A stretch of 64,000 nucleotides of DNA from NCBI GenBank assembly GCA_963931865.1, contig OZ007516.1, positions 10,860,785 to 10,924,784 of the forward strand, given 5' to 3'. This DNA comes from Axinella damicornis (lineage: Eukaryota; Porifera; Demospongiae; Axinellida; Axinellidae). Shown in pieces: positions 44,897 through 56,856 of the stretch (its first letter is position 1; each line of letters begins with the position of its first letter). The notes below the pieces were generated by a model, which worked only from the letters and a program-made list of their open reading frames with translations, did not search any database and had not been told where the DNA came from. A program made the translations under genes and the position numbers.

Positions 44897-46409
44897 GCCA
44901 TGAAATGTATATGAAAATCCATAGGTTTACCCTATGCTATCCATTGGCATTTTCATGCAATTTTCATGACCTATGAATTCCAGAAACCTATGAATTTTTA
45001 ACGTTCCCCAGGGATTTCATAGGTACAGTTTGTTGGAAAATACCATGAAATTTGTGTGAAAACAGTGTGAATTAGTATGTGGAATTTCCATGAAAGTTTT
45101 CCATGGATTTTCCATGGAATACCCATGAATTTTCTTGGAACTCATGTCATGGTATTTCATAGCATTTTCATGCCTGAATTTCCTATCAATTTCATGGAGT
45201 TTTCATTGTCATCCCCCAAAAATTAATGTGAATGAAAATGCTATGAAATTGCTTTCATGCTGTTTTCATACATGGAATTTGAATGCCATACATATATATA
45301 CATGATCAGACGTATAATAATCGGTAGGACTTGGCATCAATGAAGGCACACATACTCTTTATCCGCACTTTCCAACTTGCTCTATTGAAAATCCGTCAAC
45401 CCCACCAGTTACCATCAGTGGTACCCTTCTGTACAGTAATCCAGTCGACTACTGCATTTGGGGTTTTGAGTCACAAGGCCTAAGTCAGGGCAGTTATAAG
45501 ACAGGCATCTTTTGAGGAAGTATAGGTAGGGGGGTTGGTCTGCAGCTACAGAGCAGTCAGTTCAGATGAAAAGTTTCATTTTCCAAACTAGCTACATGTA
45601 TATAGCAGCTTTATACCCAACAACCTACTGGGACCTTCGTCCTGTTACCGAAGACCTTGAGTGGCCTAGGGCTCACCTGCACTTCTCAGTTCCTTGATTA
45701 TGAGCCTGAACTATTAGAACTTGTATCACTTATCTAACCTATTTAGAAGCTACATATGAGCTCCTCATCCAGAGGCTACTGTTACAGCCAGGATCTAGCG
45801 ATTACTGTGCCAAATTATATGACTGGCTCTCAGGGTTAAAATAGTTACAATAATTTTGCCTACCGTTCAGCAGCAGACTCTCCTTGATAGTCCCAGAACT
45901 TCAACAGCAATAGTAGTTCGCAACTAACTGACCAGCAAACCCAAGAAAAGTCTGAAAACCTGATGGCAGCTACCTGGCCTTATGCTATCAATCTCCAACA
46001 GCTGCTTACTTTAGATACTTATGCGCCTTTTCATTTCCATGGCATTTTCATTGGAAAGGAAGCTCAGACATGAAGACTTTCATGGGATTTCCATGCGATT
46101 TCCATGTTACTGATTTTCACTGCATTTTCATACATTGGAATTCACATGGCTTTCATGGGATTTCCATGTTACTGATTTTCACTGCATTTTCATACACTGG
46201 AATTCACATGGCTTTCATGGGATTTTAAGAGCCTGAACACTCATGTGTTTTTCATAGCTCTGAAGTCATACCATTTTCATAGGTTGTGAGAATTGAGATC
46301 ATTTTTCATGGATAATTCATACGTAATGAAAATCCTATGACGCGATTTTCATGGCCATTTTCATGGGTAGCAACACCTTTTCCTAGGAATTTCATATACA
46401 TTTCATGGC
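44897..46409. mobile_element. 1.5-kb element packed with TTTTCATGG-type motifs
   Basis: Inverted ends GCCATGAAATGTATATGAAA / TTTCATATACATTTCATGGC bracket sequence with dozens of CATGAAA/TTTCATG motifs in both orientations, dense near the ends. No ORF over 60 codons. It splits the 43-bp minisatellite. Confidence 0.7.
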
Positions 46410-46424
46410 AATATGACCTGGTAG

Positions 46425-48260
46425 TGACCAGTGGGTGACACCAGGTCACCAAGGCTGGGACCCACCACTACCAGTGGGTGACACCAGGTCACCAAGGCTG
46501 GGACCTACCACTACCAGTGGGTGACACCAGGTCACCAAGGCTGGGACCCACCATGCACTACCAGTGGGTGACACCAGGTCACCAAGGCTGGGACCTACCA
46601 CTACCAGTGGGTGACACCAGGTCACCAAGGCTGGGACCTACCACTACCAGTGGGTGACACCAGGTCACCAAGGCTGGGACCCACCACTACCAGTGGGTGA
46701 CACCAGGTCACCAAGGCTGGGACCCACCACTACCAGTGGGTGACACCAGGTCACCAAGGCTGGGACCCACCACTACCAGTGGGTGACACCAGGTCACCAA
46801 GGCTGGGACCTACCACTACCAGTGGGTGACACCAGGTCACCAAGGCTAGGACCCACCACTACCAGTGGGTGACACCAGGTCACCTAGGCTGGGACCCACC
46901 ACTACCAGTGGGTGACACCAGGTCACCAAGGCTGGGACCCACCACTACCAGTGGGTGACACCAGGTCACCAAGGCTGGGACCTACATTTTGTACCACTAC
47001 CAGTGGGTGACACCAGGTCACCAAGGCTGGGACCCACCACTACCAGTGGGTGACACCAGGTCACCAAGGCTGGGACCTACCACTACCAGTGGGTGACACC
47101 AGGTCACCAAGGCTGGGACCCACCACTACCAGTGGGTGACACCAGGTCACCAAGGCTGGGACCTACCACTACCAGTGGGTGACACCAGGTCACCAAGGCT
47201 GGGACCTACCACTACCAGTGGGTGACACCAGGTCACCAAGGCTGGGACCCACCACTACCAGTGGGTGACACCAGGTCACCAAGGCTGGGACCCACCACTA
47301 CCAGTGGGTGACACCAGGTCACCAAGGCTGGGACCCACCACTACCAGTGGGTGACACCAGGTCACCAAGGCTGGGACCTACATTTTGTACCACTACCAGT
47401 GGGTGACACCAGGTCACCAAGGCTGGGACCCACCACTACCAGTGGGTGACACCAGGTCACCAAGGCTGGGACCTACCACTACCAGTGGGTGACACCAGGT
47501 CACCAAGGCTGGGACCCACCACTACCAGTGGGTGACACCAGGTCACCAAGGCTGGGACCCACCACTACCAGTGGGTGACACCAGGTCACCAAGGCTGGGA
47601 CCTACCACTACCAGTGGGTGACACCAGGTCACCAAGGCTGGGACCTACCACTACCAGTGGGTGACACCAGGTCACCAAGGCTGGGACCCACCACTACCAG
47701 TGGGTGACACCAGGTCACCAAGGCTGGGACCCACCACTACCAGTGGGTGACACCAGGTCACCAAGGCTGGGACCCACCACTACCAGTGGGTGACACCAGG
47801 TCACCAAGGCTGGGACCCACCACTACCAGTGGGTGCATGACACCAGGTCACCAAGGCTGGGACCTACCACTACCAGTGGGTGACACCAGGTCACCAAGGC
47901 TGGGACCCACCACTACCAGTGGGTGACACCAGGTCACCAAGGCTGGGACCCACCACTACCAGTGGGTGACACCAGGTCACCAAGGCTGGGACCCACCACT
48001 ACCAGTGGGTGACACCAGGTCACCAAGGCTGGGACCTACATTTTGTACCACTACCAGTGGGTGACACCAGGTCACCAAGGCTGGGACCTACATTTTGTAC
48101 CACTACCAGTGGGTGACACCAGGTCACCAAGGCTGGGACCCACCACTACCAGTGATCACCAAGGTTGGGACCCACCAAGGCTGGGACCCACCACTACCAG
48201 AGGTCACCATGCAAGGCTGGGACCCACCACTACCAGTGGGTGACACCAGGTTACCAAGGG
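46425..48260 (+). repeat. 43-bp minisatellite, block 2
   Basis: About 42 units of the same 43-mer as block 1. Variants include ACCCACC versus ACCTACC, an 11-bp longer unit with CTACATTTTGTACC (46981, 47379, 48027, 48081), and three 4-nt ATGC/CATG insertions. The last units (48140-48255) are rearranged. Confidence 0.95.
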
Positions 48261-48282
48261 GAGCTGGGAATCATAGAGTAAG

Positions 48283-49195
48283 CATTGATTATCGGACGAC
48301 ATGTATAATCGGACGCGTTAGTGTTGAACATGATTACTGGAAGTGGGCGGGACCTTCAGTCGATACTACAGACCTATCGCACATTAAGGTACGTAGCATT
48401 ATACCTTTACCGTTAGGGTACCTTTAACCGTCGGGGCCCCGACAGTTGAAGGTACCCGAACGGTAAAGGTATAATGCTACGTACCTTAAGTTGATAATTT
48501 GGTGATTCTCTGTTGCTTGGTTCTGGAACTACAGCCAGCCAAAACTCAATTTCGGATCATGATGATCGGACAAATTGATGTATTATCGTACAACGCTCCC
48601 TCATCATGATGATCCAAAATTGAGTCTTCTCTGAGAGGAACTCTCTCCATTTTCGGAAAGCTTCATGATCCCTCTGCTGCAGGCTCACGTTTTGTCACCG
48701 TGGCTGATTCGAGCACTATGGAATATCACTGAATGTTGACCAGGGTCTATATCTGGGAGTGGACACTCACATGTACAGCCAGCCAAAGCTCAGTTTCATA
48801 CGAAGGTATGATCGGAAAAATATCAGAAGACGCTCCCTGCTTCCCCCCAATTATTTTCTTGTAGTGCAGGTACACTCTAGTGCTGCAATTCAGACATCCG
48901 TAGAATGCGCTAGTCCTCAGCAACACAACAAAGCAAGTTTCGTGTTTATACCGCTTCTACAAGAAAATAATTGGGGGGAAGCAGGGAGCGTCTTCTGATA
49001 TTTTTCCAATCATACCTTCGTACGAAACTGAGCTTTGGCTGGCTGTAGTTCCAGAACCAAGCAACAGAGAATCACCAAACTTTCAACTCAAAGTGTGATG
49101 GGTCCGCAGTATTGACTGATGGTCTTACCCACTTCCGGTGATATATGCATCCGGCGTTAATGTGTCTGATTATACATGACGTCCGATAATCAATG
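48283..49195. mobile_element. Nested fold-back element, 913 bp
   Basis: Outer inverted ends CATTGATTATCGGACG / CGTCCGATAATCAATG continue as ~200-bp imperfect arms. Inside are further inverted pairs (CAGCCAGCCAAA... at about 48530, 48776 and 49022; AAGACGCTCCCTGCTTCCCC / GGGGAAGCAGGGAGCGTCTT). The left arm is interrupted by a TTAA MITE. Confidence 0.8.
48384..48489. mobile_element. TTAA palindromic MITE, copy 2
   Basis: TTAAGGTACGTAGCATTATA...TATAATGCTACGTACCTTAA with core GTACCTTTAACCGTCGGGGC. Same core as 8333-8432 but different outer arms, each self-complementary. TTAA on both sides. Confidence 0.88.
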
Positions 49196-49478
49196 GCCTA
49201 CTGTACTGTGCTGGACTGACTGCCCAGAAACTTGTGCTTGTGGGGGTGTCACCCGCTGGTAGTTTAATATTACATCACAACGTGCATTGCATAATATTAT
49301 GTACATATATCGCAACATGTGCAACTTTGGACCATAGCATGCTGATTAAAGTCACACCAAGACAGACGCATATATACACAGCATAACGAAATATTGCAGA
49401 GGCTAGGACGAATGTGTACAACTTTGTGTCACAGCACAATGAAACACAATTCCGTACATACACATACACCTTACTCAC

Positions 49479-49555
49479 CCATCCATCTGCTTCTTCATGA
49501 GCAAGTCAGCTGAGAACTTGAAGCGTCCATCTCTTCCCCTTCTACATTCCCCTTC
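49479..49555 (-). CDS. Exon of unrecognised minus-strand gene
   Basis: Between CCTTCACAG-type acceptor and GTGAGT donor: EGECRRGRDGRFKFSADLLM then KKQMD. Phase 0 in, phase 2 out. Phase fits the exon at 52506-52761. Basic and well conserved-looking, but I cannot name the family. Confidence 0.5.
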
Positions 49556-50017
49556 CTGTGAGAAAAAACAGCAATGACTGAGACTATAATCTTTCAGCAA
49601 TCTTAGCCTTGTTCCGAGGCCCGCACCATTGTCAGTTGCACAAAGAATATTCGAATATGAAGGGCCAAGTATCTTTTCCCACGTATGTGATGTCAAGGAT
49701 TGAAAGGCGGTAGAATGGACTTAATAATTGAATGTGAGTGCACTGGGGCCCAGAAGAGATAAGGTACCAGATAACATACCACACGTTTCTAGCTATTGGG
49801 GGGCGACTGTCATACACACCAAGTGTTGAACGTGTAATTCACTGAACAATACACAAAACTTTGCCTTTTCATTCTGCTGTTTGTCGATTACGTCACACTC
49901 ATGTGAGGAAAGACAATAGGCTTTCCCGTACTGAAAGTGATGAAACAATGGGTAGGGGCCTGGGAATGAGGCTACAGGAATCTGGTATTGCTATATGGTA
50001 TGTCATTATTTTCCGTA

Positions 50018-50480
50018 TCAATATATTAAGATTTTAACGTGTGTGTGTGTGCGTGTGTGTCTGTCTGTGAGTGACGGAAGTGGGATGTTCGTGGGGCGGG
50101 ACTAGACTATAGTGACGCGCGACCTTCATACTTTAATTGAACCTCGAACTCCGCAATGAATGTTCGAGAATCAGCTGGGGCTGCAAGCAGGTGCATGCAA
50201 TTGGGGAGCAGCAGTCGAAGCGGAAGCAATCGGGCGAGCAGCAGTTGAAGCGGATGCAATCGGGGAGCAGCAGTTGAAGCGGACGCAATCGGGGAGCAGC
50301 AGCCGAAGCGGATGCGATCGGGAGCAGCAGCTGAAGCGGATGCGATCGGGAGCAGCAGCTGAAGCGGACGCAATCGGGGAGCAGCAGCTCTGCACACAGA
50401 GCTGTCCGGCACCGGATTACTGACAGTAGGCGAACGAGGGGGAAGTAACTGAGCGAGCGAAGCGAGCGAAGCTACTTGTA
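50018..50480 (+). mobile_element. Helitron-like repeat, copy 2 (most complete)
   Basis: A/TCAATATATTAAG start, GT repeat, ACGGAAGTGGGATG, GACTAGACTATAGTGACGCG, then seven or so GAGCAGCAG...GAAGCGGA units, CTGTCCGGCACCGGATTAC, and the terminal hairpin AAGTAACTGAGCGAGCGAAG...GCTACTTGTA. Confidence 0.7.
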
Positions 50481-51639
50481 CTAGCTATCTATAATTGCTT
50501 CTTCCATTGTAATTAGCTGAACGTGTTTTGTACATGCTTCTAAGCTAGCTGGCCTTGCTTCTCATGACTCATCCGACTGAAAGTTAGGTTGAAAATTAGG
50601 TCAGGCGGAGTGGAAAGGACGGAAGCTACAAAACAGAGTAAAATTACACCATTGGTGTTCGAAAGTAATGCATTGTGTGTATGTACGTATAGTAACAGCT
50701 TCTGGTACACCTATACGTCATGCACGAAGATACAGCATGAGTTTGGGCCAACAACAACAGAATGGATGAAAGAGTTAGGGTCTAATACGCATCATGTAGT
50801 CCAAAGGGTCTGCTGATTCGTTGCTGTAATAATTATGATCACATGTATATAATTACGTTGTGACTGCGCAATTGCCTCAATCACAAAATCATCTTTGTAG
50901 GATGTTGCAGAACACAGGAACATGCAGTTACTGTGAGTCAGGCTAGAGGGAGCACAGAAGGCCATTGCCTATAATTACGGATGGTGCACGCTGGTCAGCA
51001 CATCATGCACTCTGCTGGCCATGTACAGATGGCATGAACAGATGTTTGATGTTGGCATGATTCCACAGGGCATTCATGTATGTTAAAGCACTCAAAAAGT
51101 ATACACCATTCATTTCATGGCTATGGGGTACGGTGTATGTAAGATAGAGATCGAGAGCCCTTCCCTTCGGCTTAGACACCTGCAACGCTCAGGGTGTTTA
51201 TGTGCCCACATGTAAGGGCTCTACCCTATACAAAGCACTCTCCCAGTAATTTAGTTTCCATGCGCTAGCAAGTCCCAATCCATAATATTTTGAAGAAGTT
51301 GGTCTGTCAACACATGAACTGTACGTAGGTTCTCTTTGAACGTTCACCTTCTTCACTCTGAGTCACTGAGCGAGCGTGGTCACTTAATTGGAAGACTCTC
51401 GATCAGAGTAGTGGTAACTTTTCAGCCACTCGAGTATTTACTGAAAGCATATGTGATGTTTGCAAATGTACATTTCCACAATTCAATGGCACATTTTCAC
51501 TACAGATATTATCAAGGGCACATCGAGCTGCCGAAGGCGGCAAGAGGGCATGCAACTTCCTATTATAGCGCACGTACATGTATAGACGGCATAGTGCTGA
51601 GTGTTACTAAAAGTAACATTTCTGTTAAGCACGTGAAAT

Positions 51640-51930
51640 TCCGTGCACGGTTCGGTTACGCACGTTCAACGGAAAATATTCCTTGGGCAAGGAAGATGAG
51701 TGCTACCGATGTCGGTACAGAAACGCCATCCAAGCGATCTCTAGCCCAAGTACTTCTTCTAGTCCGGGTAGCTCTCCTACCAGTGTAGCAGGCCAAAATT
51801 CGGAGAAAGTATCGCCGGATGCGAACAACATTCGCCGCTCTCGACAACAGCACAATGGCTGTTGCATAAGTTGGAGGGAGGGAATGATAGCATTGAAAGG
51901 AGCTCACGCTAGGTAGCTAGGTCCTCGTCA
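51640..51930 (+). other. CpG-rich open stretch, possible exon
   Basis: A serine-rich frame (ISSPSTSSSPGSSPTSVAGQ, NSEKVSPDANNIRRSRQQ) and an ATG in another frame (MSATDVGTETPSKRSLAQ) overlap. CpG and GC are high relative to the flanks. It could be a promoter-proximal first exon. Too uncertain to call a product. Confidence 0.3.
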
Positions 51931-52105
51931 AAGACGCTACAGACGGAATATCAGCCATCTCGATCGTAAGTACAAAAAGTGACCGCATAAGGGGCGCGCG
52001 TCTACGGTTCACGTGCTTATACAGTCCAAATTTGAATTCTATATTTAGTAACACTCAGCATTTTGCCGTCTAGGTATGTTGCATGCCGCAGCTCGATGCG
52101 CCCTT

Positions 52106-52450
52106 GATATTTAGAGCCCACCAAAACATTTCTGAAGGGGCTGGCAATCTGATATTTGCGGTGCATGTAGACTTTTGGGTAGTTAGTAATAAAGTCTCCA
52201 AGTTTGAAGCCTAAAAGGTTTAGTTTGGCAGTTAGAGGGCACCAAAAATTGCACTTTTCTTTATGTTACATATATGGTCGGGGGGGGGGGGGGGGGGGGG
52301 GGGGTGTTAGGTGCTCACTAACTGCCAAACTAAGCAAGTTTTTAGGCTTCAAACTTGGAGGCTTTACTAGCTACCTAAAGACTTACATGCACCAAAAATA
52401 TCAGATTGTCAGCCGCTTCAGAAATATTTTGGTGGGCTCTATTTAGACTT
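52106..52450. mobile_element. Fold-back element with a G25 loop
   Basis: Left TAGAGCCCACCAAAACATTT...AAGTTTGAAGCCTAAAAGG, right CTTTTTAGGCTTCAAACTTG...ATTTTGGTGGGCTCTATTT. Arms about 160 bp, with GGGGG (52280-52304, 25 G) at the centre. Confidence 0.8.
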
Positions 52451-52505
52451 ATGAAAATGTGCCATTAGATGCCAATACAGTAAAACACATTATCGTCGTA
52501 CTCAC

Positions 52506-52761
52506 CCTCTCACTGGTTTCTTCACTGGCTTCCTCACCGACCCTTGCCCGCTTTGAAGGATTAAGCACCTCATCAGAATCTTCACTGTTATAAGTTGCCT
52601 CGGACCGGACATCTAGGGCACGTTTCCTCATATGTGGTATTGAGGCATGTTCATCGTTGCAGTGAGTTGGTAAGCCAAGGCTTCCTAGTTGGTGAAGGGG
52701 GTACTCCGAAAGAATTGAAATATCCTTTTCTGTCAATTGTCCAAAGTTGTCAAGAGCAAAT
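52506..52761 (-). CDS. Exon of unrecognised minus-strand gene (LRR-like start)
   Basis: After a TGTCTTTACAG acceptor: FALDNFGQLTEKDISILSEY, PLHQLGSLGLP, then an acidic/basic tail with RKRALDV and PSKRARV, a likely nuclear localisation signal. It ends ETSER at GTGAGT. The first part looks like one or two leucine-rich repeats. It continues (phase 0) into 49555-49479. Upstream exons were not found. Confidence 0.5.
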
Positions 52762-53699
52762 CTGTAAAGACAAATGGACAAGACTACACTTAATCAAACA
52801 TTCATCTACCAAGAGAGAAAAGAAATGCAAAGTTTGGGGTGAGTGGATGCGGAACTGCCTTGGATACAAACAGCGGATGGTGACAACATCTTTGTGAAAC
52901 TGCAAATTGGTCTACTGTAGAAGTGGGATTGCATGTCAAAGTCAACATCCTGACTCCTCCTGATGGATACACTCACTGGTGGCACCACTGGCAGGCTGTC
53001 TTTTGAGGCAAACCCATTTATCTTATCAGTAACGCACTGGATATGGATAAGGCTAGGATATAACTATATCATCCTTTCTCTTTCAGGCTAGGTGAATGCT
53101 ACCCCGAAGTTGCTCATCCTCTATGCAGCTACATGTACAGTGCATGAGGAACTGCAAATGACATAAGGGTCTACAACCTACATACACCAGGCTATTGTTT
53201 ATGCTACATACTTGCCAGCCGCTAGCTTCATCTGTCACAACCTTGCACCTGCTCTTTCACTAAGCCCTTGCCACATTTATCCACACAGAAAAATGACAAC
53301 TCAACATTAAATTAATTTTAGTGGGGGATTTGAAGAAGACACCAGAAAGGCTTTGGGTTTGGTACAAGTGATTCCTTCTCAATCCAATCTCATCATGTTC
53401 CCACCGCTGGATCTCCGACAGATTACAGATTATGTCCATCATGTTTACTACAGAGAAGGCAGCCAATGTCTTCGCAAGAGGCAAAATATGCAAAGTGAAA
53501 GCACTTGTATGCTCTGGGTTTTGAGCCATCGCTCAAGTCTCGTAACTGACGTGCTGGCGAATATGTTCTATAATATAAATATGAATCTGTCCTAGCTGAT
53601 GTCCCTGTAGCAACAAGACAGGACTGAAACTGTATCACTGTTGTCATGGCGTCGTATGATACAACCAGTTTTCTACATCGGGCATGTCAGTAGTGCAAG

Positions 53700-54300
53700 A
53701 CTACAAACACATTAGCCTCGTTCCCAGGCCTTCTGCACCTCCAGTTTTTGATCACTTGCAGTATGCAAAAACAGAGGGGGAAGGCCTGGGGAATCTTCGC
53801 ACATGATCTGCGGCACGGGCGTCACGCCTCAACTCAACAGTCAAGTCATGTACGGGACCGATCTTGCATTCTGCACTAGCTACGAAGATGGGACAAGCGC
53901 CAACTGAGAGTTACAACGAGCGTATGAAGCATACCCAAGCTGCCATGATTTCAAATGGCTGCCCAGTGACAAACGTGAAAATGCCCAGCTATGACACAAT
54001 CTTCTCGTGGAGCAAATAGACGGCACTGTTTGGAGTTTCACCGCTTGTATCACAGCTATCCCTCAGTGGTTTTGCTTCGATTCTAGATATGTTTTACAGG
54101 TAGGACCTACCTCTTCCTTGGAACTTGTTTCGGTTGTGGATGTGAATGTGAATATGCCATTGCGTCTAGATTCCAAGACGTAGACTGTGCCGTGGATCAC
54201 GTGCAAAAATCCCCAGGCCTTCCCCCTCAATATTGCAAACTGCAAGAGATCAAAAACTGGAGGTGTGGAAGGCCTGGGAACAAGGCTACTATACTGTAAC
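53700..54300. repeat. Relics of the AGCCTCGTTCCCAGGCCTTC MITE family
   Basis: At 53712-53795 and 54215-54290 the ends and interior (CACCTCCAGTTTTTGATC / GATCAAAAACTGGAGGTG) match the MITE at 4967-5062. Confidence 0.6.
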
Positions 54301-55405
54301 ATTAGGTGCATGACAGGAATGTCAACGCTGCGTGTTAATTATAACTTCACTTACCGGACCGGGAAGTCTCCAAAGAACACTTGGATCAGGTTACCATATC
54401 CTGCACACATAAACAAGTACCACAATGTGAGCAGTGGACTAAAGTACCAATAAGGTCACTATTATTTGCAGGTATTAATTTTAGCAAATTTTAGCGAATT
54501 CGAAAAAAATCGTTAAATTTTGAACCCGCAAACAATAGTCTTACATAGCAGCATGTGACATCATATATTATGTGTGCATTAATTGGAGCGATTCACAAGC
54601 TAGCAGCCTGGTCACAGCTGTATCTTGACCTCATTTACTAAGGAAAGGGTGGTAGTTGCTACCTGTTCCGTATGCTATTGGGTGAACTCTGTTGCTGAAG
54701 TCGTCATTCTGCTTTGTGTGCGTTCCGACACCAACACTCAGACAATAAGGCCGCGAGAGTTGGTCTCCTCTACTACCTCGAATGATTTGCTCTCTCTCCT
54801 GTACTGCCTGTCACTGGTCTTAGCTGTCGGTACGGTCCTGGGCTCGACCGATATTTGCTCTGCCACCTGCCACTGGTCCAGTTGGCAGTCCGGGCTCGAC
54901 CGATTTTGATACTGAGGATCGAGGCTGCGAGGGAGTGCCGCTGCGACCATTGATAATAGTTTTCATGTACATCTTTGCTCCAAGGAGTGTCTCTGGCAAA
55001 GAGCATTACCGTGAGTTGCAGCATCACTGTGTCCAAACTATCGCAGAGAGTTGAGCCTGGACTGACAACCAGACCAGTGACAGAATCGGTTTAGCCCGCA
55101 CCATACCAACGACTAGCCCGGACTTACAAACCAGTTGAGAGCTAGAGAGAGAAAAGCATGCACGCGGGAAAGATGGTTCTGGTAATAACTAACCAGTTCC
55201 ATTCTGTTCTGTTCCACGTTCCGTGTTTCCAGCATCCCAAAGTTTAGACTCATGCATGGTTAGCCTCATTCCCCGGCCTGCTTGGCAACGAGCAGCAGGG
55301 GTGCCTGGGAACCAGCCTAACTCATGGTTGCAGCTGTGTCTGGAGAGTTCTGTGTACAGTATCTCCAGAATGATATGGAAGTGTATTCTGGCATCTCTAC
55401 TTCAG
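54301..55405. other. Upstream of RPL12 exon 2, no exon found
   Basis: RPL12 exon 1 (about a dozen codons) must lie upstream of 55405 but I cannot locate it here. An AGCCTCATTCCC fragment lies at about 55260-55320. Confidence 0.4.
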
Positions 55406-56789
55406 TCTACCTCAGGGCTGTAGGTGGTGAGGTCGGTGCTACATCTTCCCTTGCTCCGAAGATTGGTCCTCTTGGTTTGGTATGTTGATTGTTTGTGTGA
55501 GTATAGTGTCATTGTTACCAGTGGACTGGACAATCAATCCTTTCTCCATATCCTCGTGAGGGGGCCATGTGATAGGCAGTCTTTAGCATTTAATACACCA
55601 TCCATTGGGGGGGTAAAAGTAGGCATTAAATGGAAAAATGTTCATGCATGAAACACAAGAACATCTTGCACTCCCCCCCCCCCCCCCCCCCCCCATTACA
55701 TCATAACTGATAAAGGTCTATTGGAAACACCTTATTTTTATTTTCTGATTGTCCGATGTCGGCATGGGCCTCAAACATCAGTCTACTGGTACAAAATTGG
55801 ATTTCTGCTCCGTCCGAACACTGTAGAAAAGTAAAAGTTGCTCAATTTTTGATGTCGAAGTTTGTGTAATTGACGTTCACTGGTCTGTTTGTGAGATTGC
55901 ATTGGGTGTGTGAGTATATTCTGGCTCATTCGAACTTGTTGTAGAGAGCAGAGAGCAATGAGTGTAATCAATGATGCAGAGAGCTAACATGGCCTTCTTT
56001 CCTGTCATGGATCAGTGTGGAAAGTCTTCAGTGATCGTCCTCACCTGTTGCAAGCTGAAGCCGAGGGCAGTGAAACATGCTTATAGTTGCCAAGTGCCTT
56101 AGTGTGAGGCAATCACGCATAGGCCGCAATTTCAGTTAGGGTTGTGTGTATGTACATTTTTTGTTGTTAAAATATTTTTGCGAGTGCGAATGAGTACTGT
56201 TTATTGTGTAATAGTGCTTTTGTGCTTGTCCTATCGACCCATTGCATTTGTGTGTGGTCGGTAATCAGTACACTCCTCGTAAACCAAAGGACACCAGTCA
56301 GCGAGATGTACATTTCATGCTCTCTGCAGTCACCAAAAAAGGTGGGGGATGATATTGCAAAGGCAACACAGGATTGGAAAGGGCTGAAGGTGACTGTCAA
56401 ACTGACCATCCAGAATAGGCAGGCCAAGGTTGAGGTGGTTCCCAGTGCTGCGTCTCTTGTTATCAAGGCCCTCAAAGAGCCTCCCAGGGATCGGAAGAAG
56501 CAGAAAAACAGTACGTCATAATTTTCTAATTCCGTGCTGTAAAGATTGTCATGCATTGTTTTGTTCTATTCTCTCTCCAGTTAAACATAATGGAAATATC
56601 TCCATTGACCAGGTGATTGACACTGCTCGTATCATGCGTCCCCGATCCATGTCAAGGTACCTTTCAGGAACTGTGAAGGAGATTCTGGGGACCTGCCAAT
56701 CTGTGGGTTGTACTGTGGATGGAGCACACCCACATGACAAGATTGATGAAATCACCAGTGGCTCTCTCGTCATTCCAGTAAGATCCTAA
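55406..56789 (+). CDS. RPL12: Ribosomal protein L12 (uL11), exons 2-4
   Basis: Three exons: 55406-55479, 56330-56510, 56581-56789. They read [24 protein letters not shown], then [54 protein letters not shown], and [40 protein letters not shown], ending VIPVRS. This is the eukaryotic 60S stalk-base protein that binds 28S rRNA in the GTPase-associated centre. Phases match (0 after exon 2, 1 after exon 3), acceptors are TCTCTGCAG and CTCTCTCCAG. The frame is intact and conserved throughout. The N-terminal ~13 codons are on an exon I did not find. Confidence 0.93.
55673..55694 (+). repeat. Poly-C run, 22 nt, in RPL12 intron 2
   Basis: C22 in the intron between RPL12 exons 2 and 3. Confidence 0.95.
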
Positions 56790-56856
56790 AAATATATGCT
56801 GTTTTCTGAAGCATATGGTGCAGAACAAGTGTGTGCTGCTACTGCCTTGTGTATTA

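Noticed and set aside
43660..48260. CRISPR array
   Set aside because: Repeats are contiguous tandem units without unique spacers, in an animal-type genome.
51656..51907. Minus-strand ORF with Arg-rich content
   Set aside because: Shadow of the more plausible + strand serine-rich frame, itself uncertain.
55960..56065. C/D box snoRNA in the RPL12 intron
   Set aside because: An ATGATGC and a CTGA are present, but the C box is imperfect and no terminal stem is visible.
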